Positions 9,046 to 23,906 of a stretch of DNA of 64,000 nucleotides are shown here, in pieces; within the stretch, counting starts at the first letter, position 1; each line of letters begins with the position of its first letter. Source of the DNA: Alentia gelatinosa (lineage: Eukaryota > Annelida > Polychaeta > Phyllodocida > Polynoidae); the NCBI GenBank assembly GCA_950022655.1, contig OX465589.1, positions 24,915,626 through 24,979,625 on the forward strand. The letters are read 5' to 3'. The position numbers and the translations under genes are program-made. Under the pieces are notes generated by a model. That model ran no database searches and was not told the DNA's origin. It worked only from the letters and a program-made list of their open reading frames with translations.

Positions 9046-12000
9046 TCCGACGGGTCTACCTTTATCTCATGGACTGTGATTTTGTTAAGTCATTTTAATG
9101 AAAGAATTTTACTTTCTTGGACGCAACAAGAATTTTATCACTTGGATGGTTGCGACTGCCTGTGGCGAGGTTGGGGCCACAGGCAATAATGGTTTTAACA
9201 ATTCATTTATTGTCGACCAGTCGGCATGGAGACACTGGTATGAGATGTAGGATGGGCAATGAGAGACTTTCACATGCATTATGCTTGAAATGGTTGACCG
9301 GATGTTAAAACAAACCCAACAAACAAACTATTTAAACCAGCACTCCATGATGCTAGATCTCACAGGTCCACAGTGAGAGAGCATCAAACATGGATGTGCG
9401 GAACCAGGTCCTTGATGCTCTTTTGCTGTGAACCTGTGATTTCCAACATAGCGCCTCCTCTTCATTTCCTGTTTACAAACTTTAGATAATTGAAATTTGA
9501 TAGTAATTTTGGGAACTGACAAAAGGCTATGCTCAGACACCACTTAATCATTTATATGACCTGCCACACTCTGCTATTGCAGCCTACTCTCCTGAAATAC
9601 TCCGACGGGTCTACCTTTATCTCATGGACTGTGATTGTCATACATCAGAGACATGTCATCTTGTCTGAGACTTTATTGTCTAATCTCTCTATCATGGTCA
9701 CCTCGTATACTTGAACTCACTTTGGGCTTGTCCCAAGGGTGACCATGATAGAGAGATTTCACTCTGGCATCAGAGTCGTCATTTTGTTAAATCATTTTAA
9801 TGAAACAATTTTACTTTATTGGACGCAACAAGAATTTTATCACTTGGATGGTTGCGACTGCCTGTGGCGAGGTTGGGGCCACAGGCAATAATGGTTTTAA
9901 CAATTTATATTGTCGACCAGTCGGCATGGCGACACTGGTATGAGATGTAGGATGGCCAAGGAGAGACTTCACATGCATTATGCTTGAAATGGTTGACCAG
10001 ATGTTAAAACAAACCCAACAAACAAACTATTTAAACCAGCACTCCATGATGCTAGATCTCACAGGTTCACAGTGAGAGAGCATCAAACATGGAAGTGCGG
10101 AACCAGGTCCTTGATGCTCTTTTGCTGTGAACCTGTGATTTCCAACATAGCGCCTCCTCTTCATTTCCTGTTTACAGACTTTAGATAATTGAAAATTGAT
10201 AGTAATTTTGGGAACTGACAAAAGGCTATGCTCAGACACCACTTAATCATATGACCTGCCACACTCTGCTATTGCAGCCTACTCTCCTGAAATACTCCGA
10301 CGGGTCTACCTTTATCTCATGGACTGTGATTTTGTTAAGTCATTTTAATGAAAGAATTTTACTTTCTTGGACGCAACAAGAATTTTATCACTTGGATGGT
10401 TGCGACTGCCTGTGGCGAGGTTGGGGCCACAGGCAATAATGGTTTTAACAATTCATTTATTGTCGACCAGTCGGCATGGAGACACTGGTATGAGATGTAG
10501 GATGGGCAATGAGAGACTTTCACATGCATTATGCTTGAAATGGTTGACCGGATGTTAAAACAAACCCAACAAACAAACTATTTAAACCAGCACTCCATGA
10601 TGCTAGATCTCACAGGTCCACAGTGAGAGAGCATCAAACATGGATGTGCGGAACCAGGTCCTTGATGCTCTTTTGCTGTGAACCTGTGATTTCCAACATA
10701 GCGCCTCCTCTTCATTTCCTGTTTACAAACTTTAGATAATTGAAATTTGATAGTAATTTTGGGAACTGACAAAAGGCTATGCTCAGACACCACTTAATCA
10801 TTTATATGACCTGCCACACTCTGCTATTGCAGCCTACTCTCCTGAAATACTCCGACGGGTCTACCTTTATCTCATGGACTGTGATTGTCATACATCAGAG
10901 ACATGTCATCTTGTCTGAGACTTTATTGTCTAATCTCTCTATCATGGTCACCTCGTATACTTGAACTCACTTTGGGCTTGTCCCAAGGGTGACCATGATA
11001 GAGAGATTTCACTCTGGCATCAGAGTCGTCATTTTGTTAAATCATTTTAATGAAACAATTTTACTTTATTGGACGCAACAAGAATTTTATCACTTGGATG
11101 GTTGCGACTGCCTGTGGCGAGGTTGGGGCCACAGGCAATAATGGTTTTAACAATTTATATTGTCGACAAGTCTGCATGGCGACACTGGTATGAGATGTAG
11201 GATGGGCAAGGAGAGACTTCACATGCATTATGCTTGAAATGGTTGACCAGATGTTAAAACAAACCCAACAAACAAACTATTTAAACCAGCACTCCATGAT
11301 GCTAGATCTCACAGGTTCACAGTGAGAGAGCATCAAACATGGAAGTGCGGAACCAGGTCCTTGATGCTCTTTTGCTGTGAACCTGTGATTTCCAACATAG
11401 CGCCTCCTCTTCATTTCCTGTTTACAGACTTTAGATAATTGAAAATTGATAGTAATTTTGGGAACTGACAAAAGGCTATGCTCAGACACCACTTAATCAT
11501 ATGACCTGCCACACTCTGCTATTGCAGCCTACTCTCCTGAAATACTCCGACGGGTCTACCTTTATCTCATGGACTGTGATTTTGTTAAGTCATTTTAATG
11601 AAAGAATTTTACTTTCTTGGACGCAACAAGAATTTTATCACTTGGATGGTTGCGACTGCCTGTGGCGAGGTTGGGGCCACAGGCAATAATGGTTTTAACA
11701 ATTCATTTATTGTCGACCAGTCGGCATGGAGACACTGGTATGAGATGTAGGATGGGCAATGAGAGACTTTCACATGCATTATGCTTGAAATGGTTGACCG
11801 GATGTTAAAACAAACCCAACAAACAAACTATTTAAACCAGCACTCCATGATGCTAGATCTCACAGGTCCACAGTGAGAGAGCATCAAACATGGATGTGCG
11901 GAACCAGGTCCTTGATGCTCTTTTGCTGTGAACCTGTGATTTCCAACATAGCGCCTCCTCTTCATTTCCTGTTTACAAACTTTAGATAATTGAAATTTGA

Positions 12001-15000
12001 TAGTAATTTTGGGAACTGACAAAAGGCTATGCTCAGACACCACTTAATCATTTATATGACCTGCCACACTCTGCTATTGCAGCCTACTCTCCTGAAATAC
12101 TCCGACGGGTCTACCTTTATCTCATGGACTGTGATTGTCATACATCAGAGACATGTCATCTTGTCTGAGACTTTATTGTCTAATCTCTCTATCATGGTCA
12201 CCTCGTATACTTGAACTCACTTTGGGCTTGTCCCAAGGGTGACCATGATAGAGAGATTTCACTCTGGCATCAGAGTCGTCATTTTGTTAAATCATTTTAA
12301 TGAAACAATTTTACTTTATTGGACGCAACAAGAATTTTATCACTTGGATGGTTGCGACTGCCTGTGGCGAGGTTGGGGCCACAGGCAATAATGGTTTTAA
12401 CAATTTATATTGTCGACCAGTCTGCATGGCGACACTGGTATGAGATGTAGGATGGGCAAGGAGAGACTTCACATGCATTATGCTTGAAATGGTTGACCAG
12501 ATGTTAAAACAAACCCAACAAACAAACTATTTAAACCAGCACTCCATGATGCTAGATCTCACAGGTTCACAGTGAGAGAGCATCAAACATGGAAGTGCGG
12601 AACCAGGTCCTTGATGCTCTTTTGCTGTGAACCTGTGATTTCCAACATAGCGCCTCCTCTTCATTTCCTGTTTACAGACTTTAGATAATTGAAAATTGAT
12701 AGTAATTTTGGGAACTGACAAAAGGCTATGCTCAGACACCACTTAATCATATGACCTGCCACACTCCGCTATTGCAGCTTACTCTCCTGAAATACTCCGA
12801 CGGGTCTACCTTTATCTCATGGACTGTGATTTTGTTAAGTCATTTTAATGAAAGAATTTTACTTTCTTGGACGCAACAAGAATTTTATCACTTGGATGGT
12901 TGCGACTGCCTGTGGCGAGGTTGGGGCCACAGGCAATAATGGTTTTAACAATTCATTTATTGTCGACCAGTCGGCATGGAGACACTGGTATGAGATGTAG
13001 GATGGGCAATGAGAGACTTTCGCATGCATTATGCTTGAAATGGTTGACCGGATGTTAAAACAAACCCAACAAACAAACTATTTAAACCAGCACTCCATGA
13101 TGCTAGATCTCACAGGTCCACAGTGAGAGAGCATCAAACATGGATGTGCGGAACCAGGTCCTTGATGCTCTTTTGCTGTGAACCTGTGATTTCCAACATA
13201 GCGCCTCCTCTTCATTTCCTGTTAACAAACTTTAGATAATTGAAATTTGATAGTAATTTTGGGAACTGACAAAAGGCTATGCTCAGACACCACTTAATCA
13301 TTTATATGACCTGCCACACTCTGCTATTGCAGCCTACTCTCCTGAAATACTCCGACGGGTCTACCTTTATCTCATGGACTGTGATTGTCATACATCAGAG
13401 ACATGTCATCTTGTCTGAGACTTTATTGTCTAATCTCTCTATCATGGTCACCTCGTATACTTGAACTCACTTTGGGCTTGTCCCAAGGGTGACCATGATA
13501 GAGAGATTTCACTCTGGCATCAGAGTCGTCATTTTGTTAAATCATTTTAATGAAACAATTTTACTTTATTGGACGCAACAAGAATTTTATCACTTGGATG
13601 GTTGCGACTGCCTGTGGCGAGGTTGGGGCCACAGGCAATAATGGTTTTAACAATTCATTTATTGTCGACCAGTCGGCATGGAGACACTGGTATGAGATGT
13701 AGGATGGGCAATGAGAGACTTTCACATGCATTATGCTTGAAATGGTTGACCAGATGTTAAAACAAACCCAACAAACAAACTATTTAAACCAGCACTCCAT
13801 GATGCTAGATCTCACAGGTTCACAGTGAGAGAGCATCAAACATGGAAGTGCGGAACCAGGTCCTTGATGCTCTTTTGCTGTGAACCTGTGATTTCCAACA
13901 TAGCGCCTCCTCTTCATTTCCTGTTTACAGACTTTAGATAATTGAAAATTGATAGTAATTTTGGGAACTGACAAAAGGCTATGCTCAGACACCACTTAAT
14001 CATATGACCTGCCACACTCTGCTATTGCAGCCTACTCTCCTGAAATACTCCGACGGGTCTACCTTTATCTCATGGACTGTGATTTTGTTAAGTCATTTTA
14101 ATGAAAGAATTTTACTTTCTTGGACGCAACAAGAATTTTATCACTTGGATGGTTGCGACTGCCTGTGGCGAGGTTGGGGCCACAGGCAATAATGGTTTTA
14201 ACAATTCATTTATTGTCGACCAGTCGGCATGGAGACACTGGTATGAGATGTAGGATCGGCAATGAGAGACTTTCACATGCATTATGCTTGAAATGGTTGA
14301 CCGGATGTTAAAACAAACCCAACAAACAAACTATTTAAACCAGCACTCCATGATGCTAGATCTCACAGGTCCACAGTGAGAGAGCATCAAACATGGATGT
14401 GCGGAACCAGGTCCTTGATGCTCTTTTGCTGTGAACCTGTGATTTCCAACATAGCGCCTCCTCTTCATTTCCTGTTTACAAACTTTAGATAATTGAAATT
14501 TGATAGTAATTTTGGGAACTGACAAAAGGCTATGCTCAGACACCACTTAATCATTTATATGACCTGCCACACTCTGCTATTGCAGCCTACTCTCCTGAAA
14601 TACTCCGACGGGTCTACCTTTATCTCATGGACTGTGATTGTCATACATCAGAGACATGTCATCTTGTCTGAGACTTTATTGTCTAATCTCTCTATCATGG
14701 TCACCTCGTATACTTGAACTCACTTTGGGCTTGTCCCAAGGGTGACCATGATAGAGAGATTTCACTCTGGCATCAGAGTCGTCATTTTGTTAAGTCATTT
14801 TAATGAAACAATTTTACTTTATTGGACGCAACAAGAATTTTATCACTTGGATGGTTGCGACTGCCTGTGGCGAGGTTGGGGCCACAGGCAATAATGGTTT
14901 TAACAATTTATATTGTCGACCAGTCAGCATGGCGACACTGGTATGAGATGTAGGATGGGCAAGGAGAGACTTCACATGCATTATGCTTGAAATGGTTGAC

Positions 15001-15769
15001 CAGATGTTAAAACAAACCCAACAAACAAACTATTTAAACCAGCACTCCATGATGCTAGATCTCACAGGTTCACAGTGAGAGAGCATCAAACATGGAAGTG
15101 CGGAACCAGGTCCTTGATGCTCTTTTGCTGTGAACCTGTGATTTCCAACATAGCGCCTCCTCTTCATTTCCTGTTTACAGACTTTAGATAATTGAAAATT
15201 GATAGTAATTTTGGGAACTGACAAAAGGCTATGCTCAGACACCACTTAATCATATGACCTGCCACACTCCGCTATTGCAGCCTACTCTCCTGAAATACTC
15301 CGACGGGTCTACCTTTATCTCATGGACTGTGATTTTGTTAAGTCATTTTAATGAAAGAATTTTACTTTCTTGGACGCAACAAGAATTTTATCACTTGGAT
15401 GGTTGCGACTGCCTGTGGCGAGGTTGGGGCCACAGGCAATAATGGTTTTAACAATTCATTTATTGTCGACCAGTCGGCATGGAGACACTGGTATGAGATG
15501 TAGGATGGGCAATGAGAGACTTTCACATGCATTATGCTTGAAATGGTTGACCGGATGTTAAAACAAACCCAACAAACAAACTATTTAAACCAGCACTCCA
15601 TGATGCTAGATCTCACAGGTCCACAGTGAGAGAGCATCAAACATGGATGTGCGGAACCAGGTCCTTGATGCTCTTTTGCTGTGAACCTGTGATTTCCAAC
15701 ATAGCGCCTCCTCTTCATTTCCTGTTTACAAACTTTAGATAATTGAAAATTGATAGTAATTTTGGGAAC
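9046..15769. repeat. Monomer tract 2: five AB dimers
   Basis: Stem-loop starts: 9158 A, 9860 B, 10408 A, 11110 B, 11658 A, 12360 B, 12908 A, 13610 mosaic B, 14161 A, 14863 B, 15411 partial A. B-monomer markers in order: GGCCAAGG, ACAAGTCTGC, ACCAGTCTGC, mosaic, CAGTCAGC. Confidence 0.94.
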
Positions 15770-16750
15770 AAGCTCAGACACAACATCCTCTCCTTAAATT
15801 TATCCCATCAATGGGCTACAAAAGACAAAAAAATGGACTTGCCTGTTCTTCATATCCGGTTCACCAAATTGTAGATTAATTGAAAACAATTCAATAAATT
15901 GGGGCACTGCAACAAGACTATGCTCAAGGTCTGTCACTCCACCGCCACTGAATCATGTGAAATGCCTCACTCCGCCATTGCGGCCTGCTTTCCTCAAAGT
16001 CTCCAGCATGTATACATTTATCTCGGATTATTTTACCAAGAAAATGTAGTGGCTACTAGCCAAAACTTAAAGAAAGGCAACCTGACACAAACTCAACGGG
16101 TTCACCTTACAGGTTCACTGCACTTTCTAGGGCGCAACATGACAGCTTTTTATCACTTGGATGGTTGCGACTGCCTGTGGCGAGGTTGGAGCCACAGGCA
16201 ATTTTTTTAAAATTGCACCGAGATCTCATTTTAAACCTTTTAAAGGCAACATTTTGTTAGAAGAATAAGTTTTATTGACTTTTTTATGATATCTTGGCGA
16301 TATCAGTGGTGTTAAAGAACCTTGAGAAAGTCTGGTAAGGACCCATAAAAGTTGACTGGACGTTAAATCATACCAAACCAACAAACAAACTTTTTGCTGT
16401 GAACCTGCAATTTCCAACATAATGCCTGTTCTTCATTTCCTAATTGAACAAATTGGACATTAAACTACCCAAACAAACTTTGTAGGACCGAAACGAATGG
16501 AGACCACCAGTATATTAATGACATTAACTTAATTACAATAAGGACTGCCCACTTCTGTTTCTGTTAATAGCTAATCTACAAATGTAGTCTACTGCATGTC
16601 AGCATAGGTCAGTTCATTCTTGTTGTAATTATGTGAATGACGTCAGACCTGGACATCCCCCCCGCACGGGGGATTTTCCGTACGCCCAGGTCTGGCAGGA
16701 ATCATGTGAAATGCCTCACTCCACCATTGCGGCCTGCTTTCCTCAAAGTC
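15770..16750. repeat. K module 3
   Basis: Same 981-bp structure as K module 1. A single substitution is visible in the first third (C at 15862 where the other left-domain copies have T). It carries the A-type markers of the left domain and the forward 47-bp cassette. Confidence 0.9.
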
Positions 16751-19721
16751 TCCGACGGGTCTACCTTTATCTCATGGACTGTGATTTTGTTAAGTCATTT
16801 TAATGAAAGAATTTTACTTTCTTGGACGCAACAAGAATTTTATCACTTGGATGGTTGCGACTGCCTGTGGCGAGGTTGGGGCCACAGGCAATAATGGTTT
16901 TAACAATTCATTTATTGTCGACCAGTCGGCATGGAGACACTGGTATGAGATGTAGGATGGGCAATGAGAGACTTTCACATGCATTATGCTTGAAATGGTT
17001 GACCGGATGTTAAAACAAACCCAACAAACAAACTATTTAAACCAGCACTCCATGATGCTAGATCTCACAGGTCCACAGTGAGAGAGCATCAAACATGGAT
17101 GTGCGGAACCAGGTCCTTGATGCTCTTTTGCTGTGAACCTGTGATTTCCAACATAGCGCCTCCTCTTCATTTCCTGTTTACAAACTTTAGATAATTGAAA
17201 TTTGATAGTAATTTTGGGAACTGACAAAAGGCTATGCTCAGACACCACTTAATCATTTATATGACCTGCCACACTCTGCTATTGCAGCCTACTCTCCTGA
17301 AATACTCCGACGGGTCTACCTTTATCTCATGGACTGTGATTGTCATACATCAGAGACATGTCATCTTGTCTGAGACTTTATTGTCTAATCTCTCTATCAT
17401 GGTCACCTCGTATACTTGAACTCACTTTGGGCTTGTCCCAAGGGTGACCATGATAGAGAGATTTCACTCTGGCATCAGAGTCGTCATTTTGTTAAATCAT
17501 TTTAATGAAACAATTTTACTTTATTGGACGCAACAAGAATTTTATCACTTGGATGGTTGCGACTGCCTGTGGCGAGGTTGGGGCCACAGGCAATAATGGT
17601 TTTAACAATTTATATTGTCGACCAGTCGGCATGGCGACACTGGTATGAGATGTAGGATGGCCAAGGAGAGACTTCACATGCATTATGCTTGAAATGGTTG
17701 ACCAGATGTTAAAACAAACCCAACAAACAAACTATTTAAACCAGCACTCCATGATGCTAGATCTCACAGGTTCACAGTGAGAGAGCATCAAACATGGAAG
17801 TGCGGAACCAGGTCCTTGATGCTCTTTTGCTGTGAACCTGTGATTTCCAACATAGCGCCTCCTCTTCATTTCCTGTTTACAGACTTTAGATAATTGAAAA
17901 TTGATAGTAATTTTGGGAACTGACAAAAGGCTATGCTCAGACACCACTTAATCATATGACCTGCCACACTCTGCTATTGCAGCCTACTCTCCTGAAATAC
18001 TCCGACGGGTCTACCTTTATCTCATGGACTGTGATTTTGTTAAGTCATTTTAATGAAAGAATTTTACTTTCTTGGACGCAACAAGAATTTTATCACTTGG
18101 ATGGTTGCGACTGCCTGTGGCGAGGTTGGGGCCACAGGCAATAATGGTTTTAACAATTCATTTATTGTCGACCAGTCGGCATGGAGACACTGGTATGAGA
18201 TGTAGGATGGGCAATGAGAGACTTTCACATGCATTATGCTTGAAATGGTTGACCGGATGTTAAAACAAACCCAACAAACAAACTATTTAAACCAGCACTC
18301 CATGATGCTAGATCTCACAGGTCCACAGTGAGAGAGCATCAAACATGGATGTGCGGAACCAGGTCCTTGATGCTCTTTTGCTGTGAACCTGTGATTTCCA
18401 ACATAGCGCCTCCTCTTCATTTCCTGTTTACAAACTTTAGATAATTGAAATTTGATAGTAATTTTGGGAACTGACAAAAGGCTATGCTCAGACACCACTT
18501 AATCATTTATATGACCTGCCACACTCTGCTATTGCAGCCTACTCTCCTGAAATACTCCGACGGGTCTACCTTTATCTCATGGACTGTGATTGTCATACAT
18601 CAGAGACATGTCATCTTGTCTGAGACTTTATTGTCTAATCTCTCTATCATGGTCACCTCGTATACTTGAACTCACTTTGGGCTTGTCCCAAGGGTGACCA
18701 TGATAGAGAGATTTCACTCTGGCATCAGAGTCGTCATTTTGTTAAATCATTTTAATGAAACAATTTTACTTTATTGGACGCAACAAGAATTTTATCACTT
18801 GGATGGTTGCGACTGCCTGTGGCGAGGTTGGGGCCACAGGCAATAATGGTTTTAACAATTTATATTGTCGACAAGTCTGCATGGCGACACTGGTATGAGA
18901 TGTAGGATGGGCAAGGAGAGACTTCACATGCATTATGCTTGAAATGGTTGACCAGATGTTAAAACAAACCCAACAAACAAACTATTTAAACCAGCACTCC
19001 ATGATGCTAGATCTCACAGGTTCACAGTGAGAGAGCATCAAACATGGAAGTGCGGAACCAGGTCCTTGATGCTCTTTTGCTGTGAACCTGTGATTTCCAA
19101 CATAGCGCCTCCTCTTCATTTCCTGTTTACAGACTTTAGATAATTGAAAATTGATAGTAATTTTGGGAACTGACAAAAGGCTATGCTCAGACACCACTTA
19201 ATCATATGACCTGCCACACTCTGCTATTGCAGCCTACTCTCCTGAAATACTCCGACGGGTCTACCTTTATCTCATGGACTGTGATTTTGTTAAGTCATTT
19301 TAATGAAAGAATTTTACTTTCTTGGACGCAACAAGAATTTTATCACTTGGATGGTTGCGACTGCCTGTGGCGAGGTTGGGGCCACAGGCAATAATGGTTT
19401 TAACAATTCATTTATTGTCGACCAGTCGGCATGGAGACACTGGTATGAGATGTAGGATGGGCAATGAGAGACTTTCACATGCATTATGCTTGAAATGGTT
19501 GACCGGATGTTAAAACAAACCCAACAAACAAACTATTTAAACCAGCACTCCATGATGCTAGATCTCACAGGTCCACAGTGAGAGAGCATCAAACATGGAT
19601 GTGCGGAACCAGGTCCTTGATGCTCTTTTGCTGTGAACCTGTGATTTCCAACATAGCGCCTCCTCTTCATTTCCTGTTTACAAACTTTAGATAATTGAAA
19701 ATTGATAGTAATTTTGGGAAC
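16751..19721. repeat. Monomer tract 3: two AB dimers
   Basis: Stem-loop starts: 16863 A, 17565 B (GGCCAAGG), 18113 A, 18815 B (ACAAGTCTGC), 19363 partial A leading into K. It corresponds to the first two dimers of tract 2. Confidence 0.94.
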
Positions 19722-20702
19722 AAGCTGAGACACAACATCCTCTCCTTAAATTTATCCCATCAATGGGCTACAAAAGACAAAAAAATGGACTTGCCTGTTC
19801 TTCATATCCGGTTTACCAAATTGTAGATTAATTGAAAACAATTCAATAAATTGGGGCACTGCAACAAGACTATGCTCAAGGTCTGTCACTCCACCGCCAC
19901 TGAATCATGTGAAATGCCTCACTCCGCCATTGCGGCCTGCTTTCCTCAAAGTCTCCAGCATGTATACATTTATCTCGGATTATTTTACCAAGAAAATGTA
20001 GTGGCTACTAGCCAAAACTTAAAGAAAGGCAACCTGACACAAACTCAACGGGTTCACCTTACAGGTTCACTGCACTTTCTAGGGCGCAACATGACAGCTT
20101 TTTATCACTTGGATGGTTGCGACTGCCTGTGGCGAGGTTGGAGCCACAGGCAATTTTTTTAAAATTGCACCGAGATCTCATTTTAAACCTTTTAAAGGCA
20201 ACATTTTGTTAGAAGAATAAGTTTTATTGACTTTTTTATGATATCTTGGCGATATCAGTGGTGTTAAAGAACCTTGAGAAAGTCTGGTAAGGACCCATAA
20301 AAGTTGACTGGACGTTAAATCATACCAAACCAACAAACAAACTTTTTGCTGTGAACCTGCAATTTCCAACATAATGCCTGTTCTTCATTTCCTAATTGAA
20401 CAAATTGGACATTAAACTACCCAAACAAACTTTGTAGGACCGAAACGAATGGAGACCACCAGTATATTAATGACATTAACTTAATTACAATAAGGACTGC
20501 CCACTTCTGTTTCTGTTAATAGCTAATCTACAAATGTAGTCTACTGCATGTCAGCATAGGTCAGTTCATTCTTGTTGTAATTATGTGAATGACGTCAGAC
20601 CTGGACATCCCCCCCGCACGGGGGATTTTCCGTACGCCCAGGTCTGGCAGGAATCATGTGAAATGCCTCACTCCACCATTGCGGCCTGCTTTCCTCAAAG
20701 TC
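19722..20702. repeat. K module 4
   Basis: Same 981-bp structure with the forward 47-bp cassette. A private substitution near the left edge reads AAGCTGAGAC instead of AAGCTCAGAC (about 19,728). It carries the A-type markers and is the last standard K of the left domain. Confidence 0.9.
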
Positions 20703-23700
20703 TCCGACGGGTCTACCTTTATCTCATGGACTGTGATTTTGTTAAGTCATTTTAATGAAAGAATTTTACTTTCTTGGACGCAACAAGAATTTTATCACTT
20801 GGATGGTTGCGACTGCCTGTGGCGAGGTTGGGGCCACAGGCAATAATGGTTTTAACAATTCATTTATTGTCGACCAGTCGGCATGGAGACACTGGTATGA
20901 GATGTAGGATGGGCAATGAGAGACTTTCACATGCATTATGCTTGAAATGGTTGACCGGATGTTAAAACAAACCCAACAAACAAACTATTTAAACCAGCAC
21001 TCCATGATGCTAGATCTCACAGGTCCACAGTGAGAGAGCATCAAACATGGATGTGCGGAACCAGGTCCTTGATGCTCTTTTGCTGTGAACCTGTGATTTC
21101 CAACATAGCGCCTCCTCTTCATTTCCTGTTTACAAACTTTAGATAATTGAAATTTGATAGTAATTTTGGGAACTGACAAAAGGCTATGCTCAGACACCAC
21201 TTAATCATTTATATGACCTGCCACACTCTGCTATTGCAGCCTACTCTCCTGAAATACTCCGACGGGTCTACCTTTATCTCATGGACTGTGATTGTCATAC
21301 ATCAGAGACATGTCATCTTGTCTGAGACTTTATTGTCTAATCTCTCTATCATGGTCACCTCGTATACTTGAACTCACTTTGGGCTTGTCCCAAGGGTGAC
21401 CATGATAGAGAGATTTCACTCTGGCATCAGAGTCGTCATTTTGTTAAATCATTTTAATGAAACAATTTTACTTTATTGGACGCAACAAGAATTTTATCAC
21501 TTGGATGGTTGCGACTGCCTGTGGCGAGGTTGGGGCCACAGGCAATAATGGTTTTAACAATTTATATTGTCGACCAGTCGGCATGGCGACACTGGTATGA
21601 GATGTAGGATGGCCAAGGAGAGACTTCACATGCATTATGCTTGAAATGGTTGACCAGATGTTAAAACAAACCCAACAAACAAACTATTTAAACCAGCACT
21701 CCATGATGCTAGATCTCACAGGTTCACAGTGAGAGAGCATCAAACATGGAAGTGCGGAACCAGGTCCTTGATGCTCTTTTGCTGTGAACCTGTGATTTCC
21801 AACATAGCGCCTCCTCTTCATTTCCTGTTTACAGACTTTAGATAATTGAAAATTGATAGTAATTTTGGGAACTGACAAAAGGCTATGCTCAGACACCACT
21901 TAATCATATGACCTGCCACACTCTGCTATTGCAGCCTACTCTCCTGAAATACTCCGACGGGTCTACCTTTATCTCATGGACTGTGATTTTGTTAAGTCAT
22001 TTTAATGAAAGAATTTTACTTTCTTGGACGCAACAAGAATTTTATCACTTGGATGGTTGCGACTGCCTGTGGCGAGGTTGGGGCCACAGGCAATAATGGT
22101 TTTAACAATTCATTTATTGTCGACCAGTCGGCATGGAGACACTGGTATGAGATGTAGGATGGGCAATGAGAGACTTTCACATGCATTATGCTTGAAATGG
22201 TTGACCGGATGTTAAAACAAACCCAACAAACAAACTATTTAAACCAGCACTCCATGATGCTAGATCTCACAGGTCCACAGTGAGAGAGCATCAAACATGG
22301 ATGTGCGGAACCAGGTCCTTGATGCTCTTTTGCTGTGAACCTGTGATTTCCAACATAGCGCCTCCTCTTCATTTCCTGTTTACAAACTTTAGATAATTGA
22401 AATTTGATAGTAATTTTGGGAACTGACAAAAGGCTATGCTCAGACACCACTTAATCATTTATATGACCTGCCACACTCTGCTATTGCAGCCTACTCTCCT
22501 GAAATACTCCGACGGGTCTACCTTTATCTCATGGACTGTGATTGTCATACATCAGAGACATGTCATCTTGTCTGAGACTTTATTGTCTAATCTCTCTATC
22601 ATGGTCACCTCGTATACTTGAACTCACTTTGGGCTTGTCCCAAGGGTGACCATGATAGAGAGATTTCACTCTGGCATCAGAGTCGTCATTTTGTTAAATC
22701 ATTTTAATGAAACAATTTTACTTTATTGGACGCAACAAGAATTTTATCACTTGGATGGTTGCGACTGCCTGTGGCGAGGTTGGGGCCACAGGCAATAATG
22801 GTTTTAACAATTTATATTGTCGACAAGTCTGCATGGCGACACTGGTATGAGATGTAGGATGGGCAAGGAGAGACTTCACATGCATTATGCTTGAAATGGT
22901 TGACCAGATGTTAAAACAAACCCAACAAACAAACTATTTAAACCAGCACTCCATGATGCTAGATCTCACAGGTTCACAGTGAGAGAGCATCAAACATGGA
23001 AGTGCGGAACCAGGTCCTTGATGCTCTTTTGCTGTGAACCTGTGATTTCCAACATAGCGCCTCCTCTTCATTTCCTGTTTACAGACTTTAGATAATTGAA
23101 AATTGATAGTAATTTTGGGAACTGACAAAAGGCTATGCTCAGACACCACTTAATCATATGACCTGCCACACTCTGCTATTGCAGCCTACTCTCCTGAAAT
23201 ACTCCGACGGGTCTACCTTTATCTCATGGACTGTGATTTTGTTAAGTCATTTTAATGAAAGAATTTTACTTTCTTGGACGCAACAAGAATTTTATCACTT
23301 GGATGGTTGCGACTGCCTGTGGCGAGGTTGGGGCCACAGGCAATAATGGTTTTAACAATTCATTTATTGTCGACCAGTCGGCATGGAGACACTGGTATGA
23401 GATGTAGGATGGGCAATGAGAGACTTTCACATGCATTATGCTTGAAATGGTTGACCGGATGTTAAAACAAACCCAACAAACAAACTATTTAAACCAGCAC
23501 TCCATGATGCTAGATCTCACAGGTCCACAGTGAGAGAGCATCAAACATGGATGTGCGGAACCAGGTCCTTGATGCTCTTTTGCTGTGAACCTGTGATTTC
23601 CAACATAGCGCCTCCTCTTCATTTCCTGTTTACAAACTTTAGATAATTGAAATTTGATAGTAATTTTGGGAACTGACAAAAGGCTATGCTCAGACACCAC

Positions 23701-23906
23701 TTAATCATTTATATGACCTGCCACACTCTGCTATTGCAGCCTACTCTCCTGAAATACTCCGACGGGTCTACCTTTATCTCATGGACTGTGATTGTCATAC
23801 ATCAGAGACATGTCATCTTGTCTGAGACTTTATTGTCTAATCTCTCTATCATGGTCACCTTGTATACTTGAACTCACTTTGGGCTTGTCCCAAGGGTGAC
23901 CATGAT
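20703..23906. repeat. Monomer tract 4: two AB dimers and a truncated A
   Basis: Stem-loop starts: 20815 A, 21517 B (GGCCAAGG), 22065 A, 22767 B (ACAAGTCTGC), 23315 A. The last A ends inside its foldback insertion. A T at about 23,861, in the loop of the truncated foldback, is shared only with its duplicate at about 39,355. Confidence 0.92.
23315..23906. repeat. A monomer truncated within its foldback insertion
   Basis: The A monomer proceeds normally into the insertion, through the left arm and loop. It breaks after CCATGAT of the right arm, where TTGGATGGTT of a K stem-loop box follows directly. The duplicate is at 38810-39401. A breakpoint in a hairpin arm suggests the foldback itself promoted the rearrangement, but one event is not proof. 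Confidence 0.85.

Larger units (their letters stand above)
8065..15769. repeat. 7705-bp higher-order unit, copy 2
   Basis: Same length and component order as copy 1, except for the swap of the first two dimers. Single-base differences seen against the equivalent positions of copy 1 include T at 14020 (C at 6315) and a private C at 14257. Rare variants shared with copy 1 at the 7705-bp offset include TTTCGCATGC at about 13020, GTTAACAAAC at about 13222 and CAGTCAGCATGG at about 14922. These fix the register of the two copies. Confidence 0.93.
15770..19721. repeat. Contracted higher-order unit, copy 3 (3952 bp)
   Basis: Begins with a complete K module and keeps only the first two AB dimers (B markers GGCCAAGG then ACAAGTCTGC) plus the partial A monomer before the next K. 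The length is shorter than 7705 bp by 3753 bp, exactly the summed length of dimers 3, 4 and 5 (1250 + 1253 + 1250). This is what unequal crossing-over in register between dimers would produce. Confidence 0.9.
19722..23906. repeat. Contracted and truncated higher-order unit, copy 4
   Basis: Has K, the same two marked AB dimers as copy 3, and then an A monomer (from 23315). That monomer stops inside the right arm of its foldback insertion at about 23906, where it is fused to a rearranged K module. The unit is therefore the last of the left-hand domain of the array. Confidence 0.88.
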
